The translations under genes were made by a program, and so were the position numbers. DNA of 23,693 nt from Bacillota bacterium. Lineage in GTDB: Bacteria > Bacillota_I > Bacilli_A > RF39 > UBA660. Below the pieces are notes generated by a model. That model saw only the letters and a list, made by a program, of their open reading frames with translations. It ran no database searches and was not told where the DNA came from. Below are positions 1 through 8,070 of this stretch, piece by piece. The stretch lies in NCBI GenBank assembly GCA_015059305.1, contig SVAQ01000013.1, forward strand, positions 1 through 23,693, given 5' to 3'. Numbering within the stretch: the first letter of the stretch is position 1; each line of letters opens with the position of its first letter.

Positions 1-393
<393 letters not shown>

Positions 394-460
394 AAAGATT
401 TATTTTTAAATCTTAAATTTTGAATTTAATCAAAGCTACTCAAATTGACTTTTTTTACTT

Positions 461-475
461 AGTTTTCAAAGATCA
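461..475 (-). promoter_or_regulatory. boxA-like antitermination element in 16S leader
   Basis: The minus strand reads TGATCTTTGAAAACT about 70 nt upstream of 16S. This matches the boxA-like element found in Bacillus rRNA leaders (TGTTCTTTGAAAACT-type), where the NusB/S10 antitermination complex binds the nascent RNA. It lies between promoter P1 and the mature 16S end, as expected. Confidence 0.7.
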
Positions 476-504
476 TTCTGCAACTCTTTTTGGGTTGCAC
501 AAGT

Positions 505-533
505 AATATATCAAACTCGGAAGGACTTGTCAA
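505..533 (-). promoter_or_regulatory. rRNA promoter P1 (proximal)
   Basis: Minus strand -35 TTGACA (528-533), exactly 17 bp, then -10 TATATT (505-510) preceded by TGA, giving an extended -10. The predicted +1 is a G at about 498. The -10 through the first transcribed bases (495-515) is repeated without change in P2, 121 bp upstream. The +1 G fits the GTP-sensing stringent control known for Bacillus rRNA promoters; that link is inference. Confidence 0.85.
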
Positions 534-625
534 CAATTTTTTTTATTTTTTCAAAAAATTGTTTAAAGGTGTAAAACAGACCATTTTTTAAGGTTTTTAT
601 TACTTCCTTTCGTGTTTGCACAAGT

Positions 626-654
626 AATATATCAAATCAAAATAGTCTTGTCAA
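626..654 (-). promoter_or_regulatory. rRNA promoter P2 (distal)
   Basis: Minus strand -35 TTGACA (649-654), 17 bp spacer, -10 TATATT (626-631) with TGA just before it, and predicted +1 G at about 619. The region upstream of the -35 is almost pure A/T, which would suit an UP element. It shares a 21-bp identical block (616-636 versus 495-515) with P1. Confidence 0.85.
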
Positions 655-683
655 CAAAAAATGACATTTTTTTGATTTTTTAC

Positions 684-708
684 AAAAAAGCGCCTAAAAA
701 AAGGACTT
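684..708 (-). terminator. Possible weak terminator after ntdP
   Basis: On the minus strand AAG-T-CCT, a T-only loop, then AGG-CG-CTT and a run of T. The stem is broken by an internal bulge, so it may be a leaky terminator; readthrough would feed into the rRNA promoters. Confidence 0.3.
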
Positions 709-750
709 TTTATATATTATATGCACAAATTATTTGATAATTCTTGAAAC

Positions 751-1281
751 TTATTGATTGTCTCCAACTACCTCTTTATACATTTTGTAATACTTTTCTA
801 TTAATTCCTTTTGAAAAGGAAACTCATTATTTTCTTTCATTCTAATTAATCTATTAAGACTATCTTGTACAATCGTATCAATTTCATCAGAATATTTCAT
901 TGTCATTTTATGATATTTATATTCATTTTTATCAAGCACTTTAAATGTATTGTCCGGAAAAATTCTTAGATCCAAGTCATAATCTATATATTTTATAATC
1001 TTTCCATCTAAAACATATGGTGATGCTATATTACAATAATAAAATAATCCATATTTTTTTAGTTGTGCTAAAATATTAAACCATTCGTTTTTATAAAAAA
1101 ATAAAATTGCAGTTTCCTTAGTACGATGCGATCTTCCGTCATTTTCAGTCAACTTAACTTTATTGTTTGCACAAACTAAGTAATCATCTGTACTTTCAAG
1201 CACAACCGCCTCTCCGCTTATTCTATCAATTTTTCCGTTGTGTTTATAACAATGTATTGTTAATTTTTCTCCTTTTTTCAT
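751..1281 (-). CDS. ntdP: DUF402 nucleoside tri-/diphosphate phosphatase (NtdP/YgaC family)
   Basis: 176 aa, close to the usual length of the family (about 180). It belongs to the DUF402 group whose Staphylococcus aureus member SA1684 hydrolyses nucleoside tri- and diphosphates. Family landmarks are visible in order: YKHNGKIDR near the start, the ESDGR-like ENDGR block, FYKNEWFN, YYCNIASPYV and the acidic YIDYDLDLRIFPD segment that holds metal-binding aspartates in the family. It is expected to be cytoplasmic. The ATG at 1281 is preceded by a GAGG ribosome site. It forms a single-gene unit between its own promoter (1296-1324) and the rRNA promoters. Confidence 0.85.
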   Translation of the reverse strand: MKKGEKLTIHCYKHNGKIDRISGEAVVLESTDDYLVCANNKVKLTENDGRSHRTKETAILFFYKNEWFNILAQLKKYGLFYYCNIASPYVLDGKIIKYIDYDLDLRIFPDNTFKVLDKNEYKYHKMTMKYSDEIDTIVQDSLNRLIRMKENNEFPFQKELIEKYYKMYKEVVGDNQ

Positions 1282-1295
1282 AAAACCTCATTTTA

Positions 1296-1324
1296 ATTAT
1301 AACTATATTAAATGTTTTTAGCAA
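1296..1324 (-). promoter_or_regulatory. Promoter of ntdP
   Basis: -35 TTGCTA (1319-1324), 17 bp, -10 TATAAT (1296-1301). The -35 directly abuts the T-run of the ctpA terminator. Confidence 0.65.
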
Positions 1325-1352
1325 ATAAAAACCGCTTAATAGTTAAGCAGTT
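1324..1352 (-). terminator. Intrinsic terminator of ctpA
   Basis: Minus strand stem AACTGCTTAA / TTAAGCGGTT (10 bp with one U-G), loop CTA, then TTTTTATTT. The arms are 1343-1352 and 1330-1339. The ctpA stop codon (1336-1338) lies inside the stem. Confidence 0.8.
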
Positions 1353-2529
1353 CTATAGCTTTACTAAGCTGATGATCAATAACGTCTATTACAATAGGAT
1401 TTTCAGGGTCTGTTTCATCATATATGTACTCATTTTCAATCATATGGTCTGGAGTAATCCCAATAGTATCAATACATGTGCCGTTTGGTCTAAGCCACTT
1501 AGATGCAGTATATTTCACAAGGCCTCCATCGTTCAATGAATAAGTATGTTGGACTTTTCCTTTCCCAAAAGTAGTCGTGCCAACAATTGTTGCTCCGTAA
1601 CTATCCTTAAGCGCGGCAGCCAGTATTTCTGCTGCAGAAGCAGTTGATTTGTTAACTAAAATGATTATTGGAAGATTCTCTTTATTCTCATCTTTATCTA
1701 CAAAGGTTTCGGATCCATCCTTAGTTTCTAAAGTATAAATTACTTTACCATTTTCTAAAAATAAGGAAGCTGTACTATACGCTTGATCCAAGTACCCTCC
1801 AGTATTATTCCTTAAATCTAAAATATAGCCTTTTAAACCAGACTCTTTTAATTTACTAATTGCATATTCAACCTCTTCATCTAACGTACTTGAAAAAACG
1901 CTCATTTCAAGGTAACCAATCTGAGTCCCTTCAATTATATTGTACGTCACGCTGGGCACATTTAAAATTTCCATTTTCATAGAAAAAGTTAATGGAACAC
2001 CATTACGATAAACATTTAAAATAACATTTTCTGCATTTGCTTTTATTAATGCTAAAATATTATCTGATGAACTGCCCTCAACATTTACACCATTAACGCT
2101 TGCAATAACATCCCCTGAAAGAATACCAGCCTCTTCTGCAGGAGAATCTTTTAATACATTAAGTACTTTTCCATCCTTAAATGTAATGCCTATACCTTCG
2201 TAGGTTCCGTTTAATTGTTCTTTTAAAGAATTTGCTGCATTTTCATCTAAATATGTAGTATAAGATTCGTCTAAATACTTCATCATTCCATTAATAGCAT
2301 TTTTAATCATTTGCTCTTTATCAACATCTTTATAATATTCACTTATAATTTCTGCATAAACATCAAGAAAATCTTGAACATTTTCATCAACAATTAGTTC
2401 AGAATAACTTACACCTTTATTATTTGTAGTACTTTTAGTAAAAATTACACCTGTAGTAATTCCTGAGATAATCGAAGTAACAACTATAATTATAATAACA
2501 TGTAATAAACTATAACCCTTTTTTTCCAT
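1336..2529 (-). CDS. ctpA: S41-family carboxy-terminal processing protease (CtpA/CtpB)
   Basis: 397 aa. An N-terminal hydrophobic segment (about 8-30) would anchor it outside the membrane. A PDZ domain follows (about 105-185, with the GIGITF and SPAEEAGILSGD motifs), then the tail-specific protease domain. Catalytic Ser298 lies in STASAAEI and Lys323 in FGKGKVQ, 25 residues apart as in B. subtilis CtpB. The family cleaves proteins from the C-terminus, often regulated by the PDZ domain. The ATG at 2529 has an AAGGATGGAGA ribosome site. It is a single-gene unit between two terminators; substrates cannot be told from the sequence. Confidence 0.93.
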   Translation of the reverse strand: MEKKGYSLLHVIIIIVVTSIISGITTGVIFTKSTTNNKGVSYSELIVDENVQDFLDVYAEIISEYYKDVDKEQMIKNAINGMMKYLDESYTTYLDENAANSLKEQLNGTYEGIGITFKDGKVLNVLKDSPAEEAGILSGDVIASVNGVNVEGSSSDNILALIKANAENVILNVYRNGVPLTFSMKMEILNVPSVTYNIIEGTQIGYLEMSVFSSTLDEEVEYAISKLKESGLKGYILDLRNNTGGYLDQAYSTASLFLENGKVIYTLETKDGSETFVDKDENKENLPIIILVNKSTASAAEILAAALKDSYGATIVGTTTFGKGKVQHTYSLNDGGLVKYTASKWLRPNGTCIDTIGITPDHMIENEYIYDETDPENPIVIDVIDHQLSKAIELLNY

Positions 2530-2547
2530 TTTTATTTCTCCATCCTT

Positions 2548-2556
2548 ATTTTATCA
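2548..2556 (-). promoter_or_regulatory. Extended -10 promoter of ctpA
   Basis: Minus strand TGATAAAAT: TAAAAT at 2548-2553 with TGA just upstream. No good -35 is visible, because that position falls in the preceding terminator hairpin. Confidence 0.45.
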
Positions 2557-2563
2557 AAACGCT

Positions 2564-2587
2564 AAAAAAAAAGGAAGTGTTACTTCC
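2564..2587 (-). terminator. Intrinsic terminator of the 2590-3135 gene
   Basis: Minus strand GGAAGT, loop AAC, ACTTCC, then nine T. It begins 2 nt after the TAG stop of the gene. Confidence 0.8.
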
Positions 2588-2589
2588 CT

Positions 2590-3135
2590 CTATTGTAAAG
2601 CGACTTTTATTTGTTCAATATCTTCAATATACTTATTAATTTTGCCGTTTTTAACATTTATTAAAGTTATTTTTCCTAATTTTAATTCTTCAATGGTTTT
2701 AGCTTTAGGGTTTGTTTCTCCACCATTTGCATTATATTTATCATTTAATGAATTATCTAAATCTAGGAAATATATATTTAACTTTTCTTTTGCTTGATAT
2801 TTCGTCATTAAAGAAGAATAGTAGATTGCTTCAACATCTTGTGAATTGTAAGCTAGAACATAATATTCATCATTTGATTTATTTAACATTGTTCCTACTG
2901 TTACAATATCATAATTTATTTCACCTGTTTCACTAGTCTCTGTTTCATTAACTGGATTATTTACTAATAATTTTGTTCCAAAGTATACTCCAATGATGAT
3001 TACAATTATAATTGTTAAGATTAATAAAAATTTTCTAATTAACTCTTCAGCTTCTGATCGAACTTTAACATCTTTTGTTTTGCTATTTTTAACCGCCTTT
3101 TTAGCAGGATTTTGTTGTATTTTATTTCTTACCAT
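2590..3135 (-). CDS. Membrane-anchored protein with thioredoxin-like fold, no CXXC
   Basis: 181 aa from the ATG at 3135, chosen because a clear AAGGTGG site precedes it; an upstream in-frame ATG at 3204 has none. A charged cytoplasmic N-terminus is followed by one membrane helix (about 38-58) and an exposed domain. That domain has the feel of a thioredoxin fold: a YYVLAYN strand, the strand NIYFLDLDN, and a terminal GKITLINVKNGKINKYIEDIEQI-like pattern of strand, turn and helix. There is no CXXC, so it would not be a redox catalyst. The fold is inference from pattern only. It is a single-gene unit with its own promoter and terminator. Confidence 0.6.
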   Translation of the reverse strand: MVRNKIQQNPAKKAVKNSKTKDVKVRSEAEELIRKFLLILTIIIVIIIGVYFGTKLLVNNPVNETETSETGEINYDIVTVGTMLNKSNDEYYVLAYNSQDVEAIYYSSLMTKYQAKEKLNIYFLDLDNSLNDKYNANGGETNPKAKTIEELKLGKITLINVKNGKINKYIEDIEQIKVALQ

Positions 3136-3154
3136 ATTACCACCTTCGTAAGAT

Positions 3155-3184
3155 ATTATATAATAATATAAGCTTAGAATGCAA
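3155..3184 (-). promoter_or_regulatory. Promoter of the 2590-3135 gene
   Basis: -10 TATAAT (3155-3160) and a weak -35 TTGCAT (3179-3184) with 18-bp spacing, about 20 nt downstream of the preceding terminator. Confidence 0.5.
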
Positions 3185-3202
3185 TAAAAATAGCCTTTTG
3201 CC

Positions 3203-3236
3203 AAAATAAAAAAGAAATGATTTTTATTTCATTTCT
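3203..3236 (-). terminator. Intrinsic terminator of the lipoprotein gene
   Basis: Minus strand AGAAATGA (8-bp stem) with an 8-nt A-rich loop, TCATTTCT, then TTTTTATTTT. It starts at the base after the TAG stop. Confidence 0.7.
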
Positions 3237-4253
3237 CTACTTAGTAGCTAATGTCGCTTGAGAATTTCCTAGTGAAGTCGCTATAAATACCATTTCAGAT
3301 ATTGATAAATCGTCACTTACTATATAATAATCAATAGAATTAGATGTCCAATACATTGAATTACTTGATAATGCCGCTATTGTATCATTAAGCATTAAAG
3401 GTTCACCATAAACCGGAATAATCTCATGTTCTGCTGAAGCAGATGCGCTCTCTTCTACAATCACAAAGTTTTTATCCCCCGAAAAAGTCAATATTACTCT
3501 ACTGTCTTGTTCAGTATTTACAACTTCAGATGAACTTAAATATGTATTTGATGGCATATATAAAGGATATATTGCATTTTCAATTTTACTTAAGGTTTCT
3601 TCAGTTTCACAATTATCCTCCTCGCATTCTGTATTTGATACATAGTTTTTCAAATCAAATTCATCGCTTTTAAGTCCAGCTTTTAAATCAACATCATCCA
3701 AAACTACCTTTATTTTTGGCAAATCAGATTCTCCATAAACTTCTACTTTTTTTATATTATATTTTTCATCTAAATAAATTTTTTGATATTGTAAATCATC
3801 ATTGTTAGGATAATTAACCTTACTTTTAATAACTTTTAAATCATCTTGTTTACTTACTGATGATTCATTATCATTTTCAATATCCTTAACTAAGGAAGAC
3901 AAGATATATGCTTGAGATGAATTGTCTGGCCATGTACTTTCAAATTTAAAGCTTTTATTTAAAGAAGGAGTCACCACATATAATCCGTCATCATTTTTTA
4001 AGATTATTTGTTTATGCTCGTTTGTGGTATTTAACATCTCCACTTTATAATAATCCTTTGATAAATAACTAACATCAATAGTATAATTAAAAGTTTCTTC
4101 ATCATTTAACAGTTCCATTTTACCGCTTAATTTATAAGATTTACTATGGTTAACATTATTAATAAACTCCTTTATAACATTTGTTGAATCATCTTTCGCT
4201 TTGCAACCACTTATTAGAAAAATTGCCATAATTATAAATAAACATTTTTTCAT
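3237..4253 (-). CDS. LolA/GerS-like lipoprotein
   Basis: 338 aa from the ATG at 4253, which has an AAAGGATGTG ribosome site. Longer in-frame starts up to 4370 lack a site and would put the signal peptide internally. Residues 1-17 are a lipoprotein signal peptide with lipobox I-S-G-C17. The mature protein begins with a short helix, then alternating strands (SGKMELL, YTIDVSYLSKDYYKVEML, IILKNDDGLYVVTP, SFKFESTWP). This looks like the LolA-type half-barrel seen in B. subtilis YdcC and clostridial GerS. The C-terminal 60 residues resemble a DUF4367-type domain (DYYIVSDDLSISEMVFIATSL). It should sit on the outer face of the membrane. Its function here is unknown; the family binds lipids or partner proteins. 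Confidence 0.65.
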   Translation of the reverse strand: MKKCLFIIMAIFLISGCKAKDDSTNVIKEFINNVNHSKSYKLSGKMELLNDEETFNYTIDVSYLSKDYYKVEMLNTTNEHKQIILKNDDGLYVVTPSLNKSFKFESTWPDNSSQAYILSSLVKDIENDNESSVSKQDDLKVIKSKVNYPNNDDLQYQKIYLDEKYNIKKVEVYGESDLPKIKVVLDDVDLKAGLKSDEFDLKNYVSNTECEEDNCETEETLSKIENAIYPLYMPSNTYLSSSEVVNTEQDSRVILTFSGDKNFVIVEESASASAEHEIIPVYGEPLMLNDTIAALSSNSMYWTSNSIDYYIVSDDLSISEMVFIATSLGNSQATLATK

Positions 4254-4355
4254 TTGTTCACATCCTTTTCTACTTAAATATATTTTTTTAAATATAAAAT
4301 ATTCATGAATAAAAAACGTATTTTTGATAATACTAAAAGTATAGAAAGGAATAAT

Positions 4356-4562
4356 ATGGAAACGTTTCAAAAAGTTACACTAATATTTACCATAATTGGA
4401 GCTATCAACTGGGGATTAATTGGCTTTTTCGATTTCAACTTAGTTGAATCATTATTTGCTGAAGCATCAGTTCTTCCATCCATTATATATGCGATAGTTG
4501 GTATCTGCGGTTTAATAAATATTGGAGTTTTGTTCACTCATTTTGATGGACATGAAAAATAA
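4356..4562 (+). CDS. DUF378 family small membrane protein
   Basis: 68 aa. The start at 4356 is preferred over 4305 because AGAAAGGA sits 5 nt upstream and the family begins with METFQKV-like sequence. Two membrane helices are visible, around 6-26 (containing the family hallmark GAINWGLIG) and 38-60. The family is common and functionally uncharacterised. It is the only plus-strand gene, divergent from the lipoprotein gene and convergent with cdaR. A GATAAT -10-like element lies at about 4326-4331. Confidence 0.85.
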   Translation: METFQKVTLIFTIIGAINWGLIGFFDFNLVESLFAEASVLPSIIYAIVGICGLINIGVLFTHFDGHEK

Positions 4563-4584
4563 CCACTAAAAAGTGGTTATTTTT
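4555..4584. terminator. Bidirectional terminator between DUF378 gene and cdaR
   Basis: A 13-bp perfect stem (4555-4567 and 4572-4584) with core ACCACT/AGTGGT and an AAAA loop. A and T runs on both flanks let it act in both directions. It overlaps the DUF378 stop codon and ends one base before the cdaR stop. Confidence 0.85.
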
Positions 4585-5934
4585 TTAATTACTAGAAATT
4601 CTAACTTTTATTGTTGAAGATACGACATAAGTTACAAGTGGGTTATTATTATCAATTTTAACTTCCACTTCATGATCGCCAACACCTAATCCTGTTAAAT
4701 CTACATATGCATTAATATCTGATGCATCTATATCTTCTATTACAGATGAAACACCTTTGCAAATAACTTCTATATTAGATGTGCCAATTAAATTAGCTTG
4801 AAGAGATCCTCCTAAATTTGGAGTTTTAATATTAGATACTTCAACTGTTTTTTGTTGTTCATTACCGAAGGTCAATGATAGATTAACTGTACTTGTAGAC
4901 ATATAACGAACTCCAGATGGTTTCGTTAACGTTACAGTATATGTTTTAGCATTATCTGCTCCAAGGCCGTCTACATTAATTGTTACTGGAATTGATTTTA
5001 TATTTGCAATTTCCGCTTCACTACCGTACACAGTAACAGCAAAATCACTTTGATTATTCACTAAAATAGATGCTATACTTTTACCAGCAACTAGTTTTCC
5101 AGTAGTTTTTACTTCAATTGGAATATTAGTAGAATAACTATCTAAAATAACTGTAGCACTTAAAGTACTAGGTACTATTTCAACATTATTTAATATCTTA
5201 CCAGAATTATCATAAGCTACTAATAAAACATTATCTAAATCGTAAGATCCAGCCTCAGTTAAATCGGGATCATTTAAATCTACTAAAGCTTTAATCCACG
5301 CTATTTTATCAAGAGCACTCTCACTACCTTTAACTACAACTTCAGATTTTGATAATGTAACACTCTTAACACTAAGTTTAGAATCAAGTTTATCTTGATT
5401 AATTAATTCATACGTAACTGAAGAAACACTACTTACCTTATTTTTTATCATGACCGAAACATATGATGGATCTAGTTTGTATGTTAGATTATCAATATTT
5501 TTAGAATAAGTAAAATATACTTTATGAGCTGAATCTGATGCAGTATAATCTGTCAAGTCTAAAGTAACTTTAAATTCACCTAATTGTTTTGCTAAGTAAA
5601 TATCATTTTTTCGACCAGTTAATATTATATCGACTTCTTTTGGTGCCCCTTCTACAACATAGGCTTCTTCGTTATATTTTAGTTCTACTGGTACGTTTGT
5701 AATAACTTCAGCATTATTAGAAACTAATAAAATAACTTTTGAATCTATTAATAAAAAGCATATTACAGCAAGTATTAATGATAAATAAATTAAAAACGTA
5801 GGACGGTTTAATACTTTATCTAGAAACCCACCATTTCTTTTTAAAAGATTTTGTAAATTAAAAACAACTCTGCTTATTGGAACTATAATAAACTTATCAA
5901 TTGCATTATAAATTCCTTTGAAAAATTTACTCAT
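4585..5934 (-). CDS. cdaR: CdaR-type YbbR-domain regulator of c-di-AMP synthase
   Basis: 449 aa from the ATG at 5934, which has a GAGGAAG site lying inside the end of cdaA; earlier in-frame ATGs up to 5970 lack a site. A basic cytoplasmic N-terminus (about 1-45) precedes one membrane helix (about 47-67). Then come about four extracytoplasmic YbbR repeats (roughly 70-150, 155-245, 255-340, 355-445), recognisable by recurring VPVELKYNEE, LSATVILDSYSTNIPIEVK and TVEVSNIKTPNL-like strand patterns. In Bacillus and Listeria, CdaR binds and modulates the CdaA diadenylate cyclase. The reading frames overlap by 8 bp with cdaA, so the two are probably translationally coupled. Confidence 0.9.
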   Translation of the reverse strand: MSKFFKGIYNAIDKFIIVPISRVVFNLQNLLKRNGGFLDKVLNRPTFLIYLSLILAVICFLLIDSKVILLVSNNAEVITNVPVELKYNEEAYVVEGAPKEVDIILTGRKNDIYLAKQLGEFKVTLDLTDYTASDSAHKVYFTYSKNIDNLTYKLDPSYVSVMIKNKVSSVSSVTYELINQDKLDSKLSVKSVTLSKSEVVVKGSESALDKIAWIKALVDLNDPDLTEAGSYDLDNVLLVAYDNSGKILNNVEIVPSTLSATVILDSYSTNIPIEVKTTGKLVAGKSIASILVNNQSDFAVTVYGSEAEIANIKSIPVTINVDGLGADNAKTYTVTLTKPSGVRYMSTSTVNLSLTFGNEQQKTVEVSNIKTPNLGGSLQANLIGTSNIEVICKGVSSVIEDIDASDINAYVDLTGLGVGDHEVEVKIDNNNPLVTYVVSSTIKVRISSN

Positions 5935-6748
5935 TATCATCTTCCTCACTTTCATTTTCATCTGAAGCAAAGAAAGTTTCAGATTTAGGCCCCAATTCTT
6001 CCATTAGTATTGTTCTAAATTCTTCATTCGTTAAATTATAATGAAGTTCACTATCCATTGCAATAGAGGCTCTTCCTGTTTCTTCAGATACAACTAACGC
6101 TAATGCATCACTTTCTTCTGAAATTCCTAAAGCTGCTCTATGTCGGGTTCCTAATCTTTTTGATAAATTTTGATTCATACTAGTTTTAAAAACTGAACCA
6201 GCACACGTGATTTTATCCCCTTGAATAATTATTCCCCCATCATGCAACGGTGAATTAGGGAAGAAAATTGTTTCTAATAAAAATGCATTAATGTCAGAAT
6301 ATATTTTTGTTGAATTTTCAATATATTCTTGCAATGAAACTTCTCTTTCAATAACAATAAGAGCCCCTATTTTATTTTTCTTTAACCAGTCAACAGCCTT
6401 CATAATTTCATTAACTACTTTTTCACGTTCATCGCCAGTTAAAACTTTATGTCTTCCTAAAAGTTGTGTCCGTCCAATAGTTTCTAATACGCTTCGTATT
6501 TCAGGTTGAAATATTACAATTAAAGCTAATGGTCCCCATTCTATTGCGTATTCTAGAAACACACCAACAGTATTTAAATTTAATAAATCACTTATAAATT
6601 TTACCAGTAATATGATAGCTACACCTTTAACTATCAATACCATTTTAATATTGTTTCGAACATGTTTTAAAATAAAATAAAATGCTACCCATAATAAACA
6701 GATATCTATAACATCCGCTATAATGTTCCAAATTAACGATAAATTCAT
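5927..6748 (-). CDS. cdaA: Diadenylate cyclase CdaA (c-di-AMP synthase)
   Basis: 273 aa, the normal length. Three N-terminal membrane helices (about 8-27, 36-56, 68-85) are followed by a cytoplasmic DAC (DisA_N) domain, about 100-255. It condenses two ATP into c-di-AMP. The GTRHRAALG motif (200-208) contacts ATP, and the usual metal-binding DGA motif reads D170-G-G, an Ala-to-Gly variant that keeps the metal-ligand Asp. The C-terminus is very acidic (DENESEEDDNE). A GAGGAGG ribosome site precedes the ATG. First gene of a two-gene operon with cdaR, expressed from the promoter at 6776-6784. Confidence 0.95.
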   Translation of the reverse strand: MNLSLIWNIIADVIDICLLWVAFYFILKHVRNNIKMVLIVKGVAIILLVKFISDLLNLNTVGVFLEYAIEWGPLALIVIFQPEIRSVLETIGRTQLLGRHKVLTGDEREKVVNEIMKAVDWLKKNKIGALIVIEREVSLQEYIENSTKIYSDINAFLLETIFFPNSPLHDGGIIIQGDKITCAGSVFKTSMNQNLSKRLGTRHRAALGISEESDALALVVSEETGRASIAMDSELHYNLTNEEFRTILMEELGPKSETFFASDENESEEDDNE

Positions 6749-6775
6749 TCTCTCATCCTCCTCGAGGTCTAGTAT

Positions 6776-6784
6776 ATTATATCA
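6776..6784 (-). promoter_or_regulatory. Extended -10 promoter of cdaA-cdaR
   Basis: Minus strand TGATATAAT: a perfect TATAAT at 6776-6781 with TGA before it. The -35 position is only a T-rich tract. It lies about 12 nt beyond the preceding terminator. Confidence 0.6.
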
Positions 6785-6795
6785 AAAAAATGACA

Positions 6796-6825
6796 AAATA
6801 AAAAGACTATACTTTTAGTCTTTTT
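6796..6825 (-). terminator. Terminator of the pilin-rnr-smpB operon
   Basis: Minus strand AAAAAGACTA (6816-6825), loop AAAGTA, TAGTCTTTTT (6800-6809), then ATTTTG. The stop codon of the small membrane protein (6815-6817) overlaps the loop and stem. Confidence 0.75.
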
Positions 6826-7006
6826 GCTCTGAATTTATCTCTGGCTCAGCTTTGGGCTCATCGGAATTTTTACTTTTATTTTTAATTTTAACATCCTTAC
6901 TAATATTAGTATCAACTAGATAACCAATTAACGCTAATATTAAAATAACTGTTACAATAGTAAAGATTATGTAATTATTAGATACAAAATTTAAAACCTT
7001 TTCCAT
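6815..7006 (-). CDS. Small single-pass membrane protein, unknown
   Basis: 63 aa. One strongly hydrophobic helix (about 12-31) followed by a hydrophilic tail rich in Lys, Glu and Asn (about 34-63), which contains two PE repeats and would be cytoplasmic or external. The start ATG overlaps the stop of the DUF3048 gene by one base (TAATG), so it is very probably translationally coupled to it. It is the last gene of the operon. I recognise no family. Confidence 0.75.
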   Translation of the reverse strand: MEKVLNFVSNNYIIFTIVTVILILALIGYLVDTNISKDVKIKNKSKNSDEPKAEPEINSEQKD

Positions 7007-8052
7007 TATTTGATCACCAAACTTCCAGTTGCTGGCATTATTTGGATAAATGTATTTCCATCATTAACGATTAATTTAGTTCCGTCCTCAAAAGTATATT
7101 CAGTCTTACTTTCACGGTTTTTCTTAGACCATTTTATTTTTACAGCCTTTCCCTCAGAAATAAAGTATCCTTCACCTGTACCAATATTTTCTAAAAATTG
7201 TCGACCTTTATCATCGCCAGCAATAGTATAATTTTCTACTTCATATACAATTATATTTTTTACTAAAAGTTGTTCTTTAGTGGCATAGTCAACATGTTCT
7301 TTGTTATTAACATATCTTTTATACATTTTTGTTTCTTCATCATATGCGTATTTATTATTTGTATAATTCGAATATTTAACAGTAACATCCGTTGCTGAAG
7401 TTGCTTCGCCGTAATTACTTAAATTTACAGACTCTGCACTATAGCTTAACAATAGACCATTTTCAGTTTCTTGACGATACCCTAGTTTTTCAGTAGCTTT
7501 ATTAATTAGCTCCATATTAGTAAATCCTGTGTGCTCACTCGAAATATTAAGAGGGTTATCACGATAGAAATATACACCTTCATAAGTTAACCCATTAATA
7601 TTATTTATTTTTAAGGTTTTAATATCACTTTTAGCTTGTTCAGAATATCCCCAATGGACAAATATAGCGTCATTTTCTAAAACGTAATCTAAATAATAAT
7701 GTCTCGCACTTCTGACCGAACCTATTTTTGCTGTTTGTGCATCTTGATATAATGCTAAAAATCTAGTAATGCCACCCTCAACGATTAATTCATAAATCAT
7801 ATAAGCTTCACTTAATCCCGATTGAATTTGACGGGCTTCATTTAAATTGTTAACCATAACAGCATAAGGCCGACTTTTAGATTCTATATCAACTATTTTT
7901 ACTTTTTCTGGAATTTTTTCAACAACTTTATCTTCTTTACCTGTAGTCTTATTGTCTTCTTTATCAGTTAATAAAACTACAGCCAATACTACACCCGTTA
8001 GCAACAAAATTATCGCTATAATGATTGTTATATTTTTGTTTAATTTTTTCAT
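7006..8052 (-). CDS. DUF3048 (YerB-like) membrane-anchored protein
   Basis: 348 aa from the ATG at 8052, which has AGAAAGGTGG six bases upstream; a GTG at 8061 would overlap that site. An N-terminal helix (about 8-28) anchors the protein. Unlike B. subtilis YerB there is no lipobox Cys. The N-terminal DUF3048 domain shows RPYAVMVNNL, ARQIQSGLSEA, EGGITRFLALY, IGSVRSARHYYLD and HWGYSEQAK, and a DUF3048_C domain lies at about 230-345 (IKWSKKNRES, GKLIVNDG-like). The function of the family is unknown; it is extracytoplasmic. It lies 18 nt after smpB in the same operon. Confidence 0.88.
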   Translation of the reverse strand: MKKLNKNITIIIAIILLLTGVVLAVVLLTDKEDNKTTGKEDKVVEKIPEKVKIVDIESKSRPYAVMVNNLNEARQIQSGLSEAYMIYELIVEGGITRFLALYQDAQTAKIGSVRSARHYYLDYVLENDAIFVHWGYSEQAKSDIKTLKINNINGLTYEGVYFYRDNPLNISSEHTGFTNMELINKATEKLGYRQETENGLLLSYSAESVNLSNYGEATSATDVTVKYSNYTNNKYAYDEETKMYKRYVNNKEHVDYATKEQLLVKNIIVYEVENYTIAGDDKGRQFLENIGTGEGYFISEGKAVKIKWSKKNRESKTEYTFEDGTKLIVNDGNTFIQIMPATGSLVIK

Positions 8053-8070
8053 TGTTACCACCTTTCTAAA

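Larger units (their letters stand above)
394..750. other. Non-coding rRNA leader and promoter region
   Basis: This stretch holds no gene. It contains the boxA, the two tandem rRNA promoters, very A/T-rich DNA between and upstream of them, and a weak hairpin at 684-708 that may end the ntdP transcript. Confidence 0.8.

Noticed and set aside
655..680. A/T palindrome upstream of rRNA P2 (AAAAAATGACATTTTTT)
   Set aside because: It cannot form a usable hairpin loop and is expected by chance in such A/T-rich DNA; probably only UP-like sequence.
1312..1539. Plus-strand reading frame over ctpA
   Set aside because: It lies antisense to a conserved protease, and its product has no family resemblance. 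The same holds for the other plus-strand frames inside minus-strand genes (for example 3443-3673, 6291-6509, 20752-20979).
3237..4370. Longer lipoprotein start at 4370
   Set aside because: No ribosome site there and the lipobox signal peptide would be internal; 4253 has both a site and a signal peptide at the terminus.
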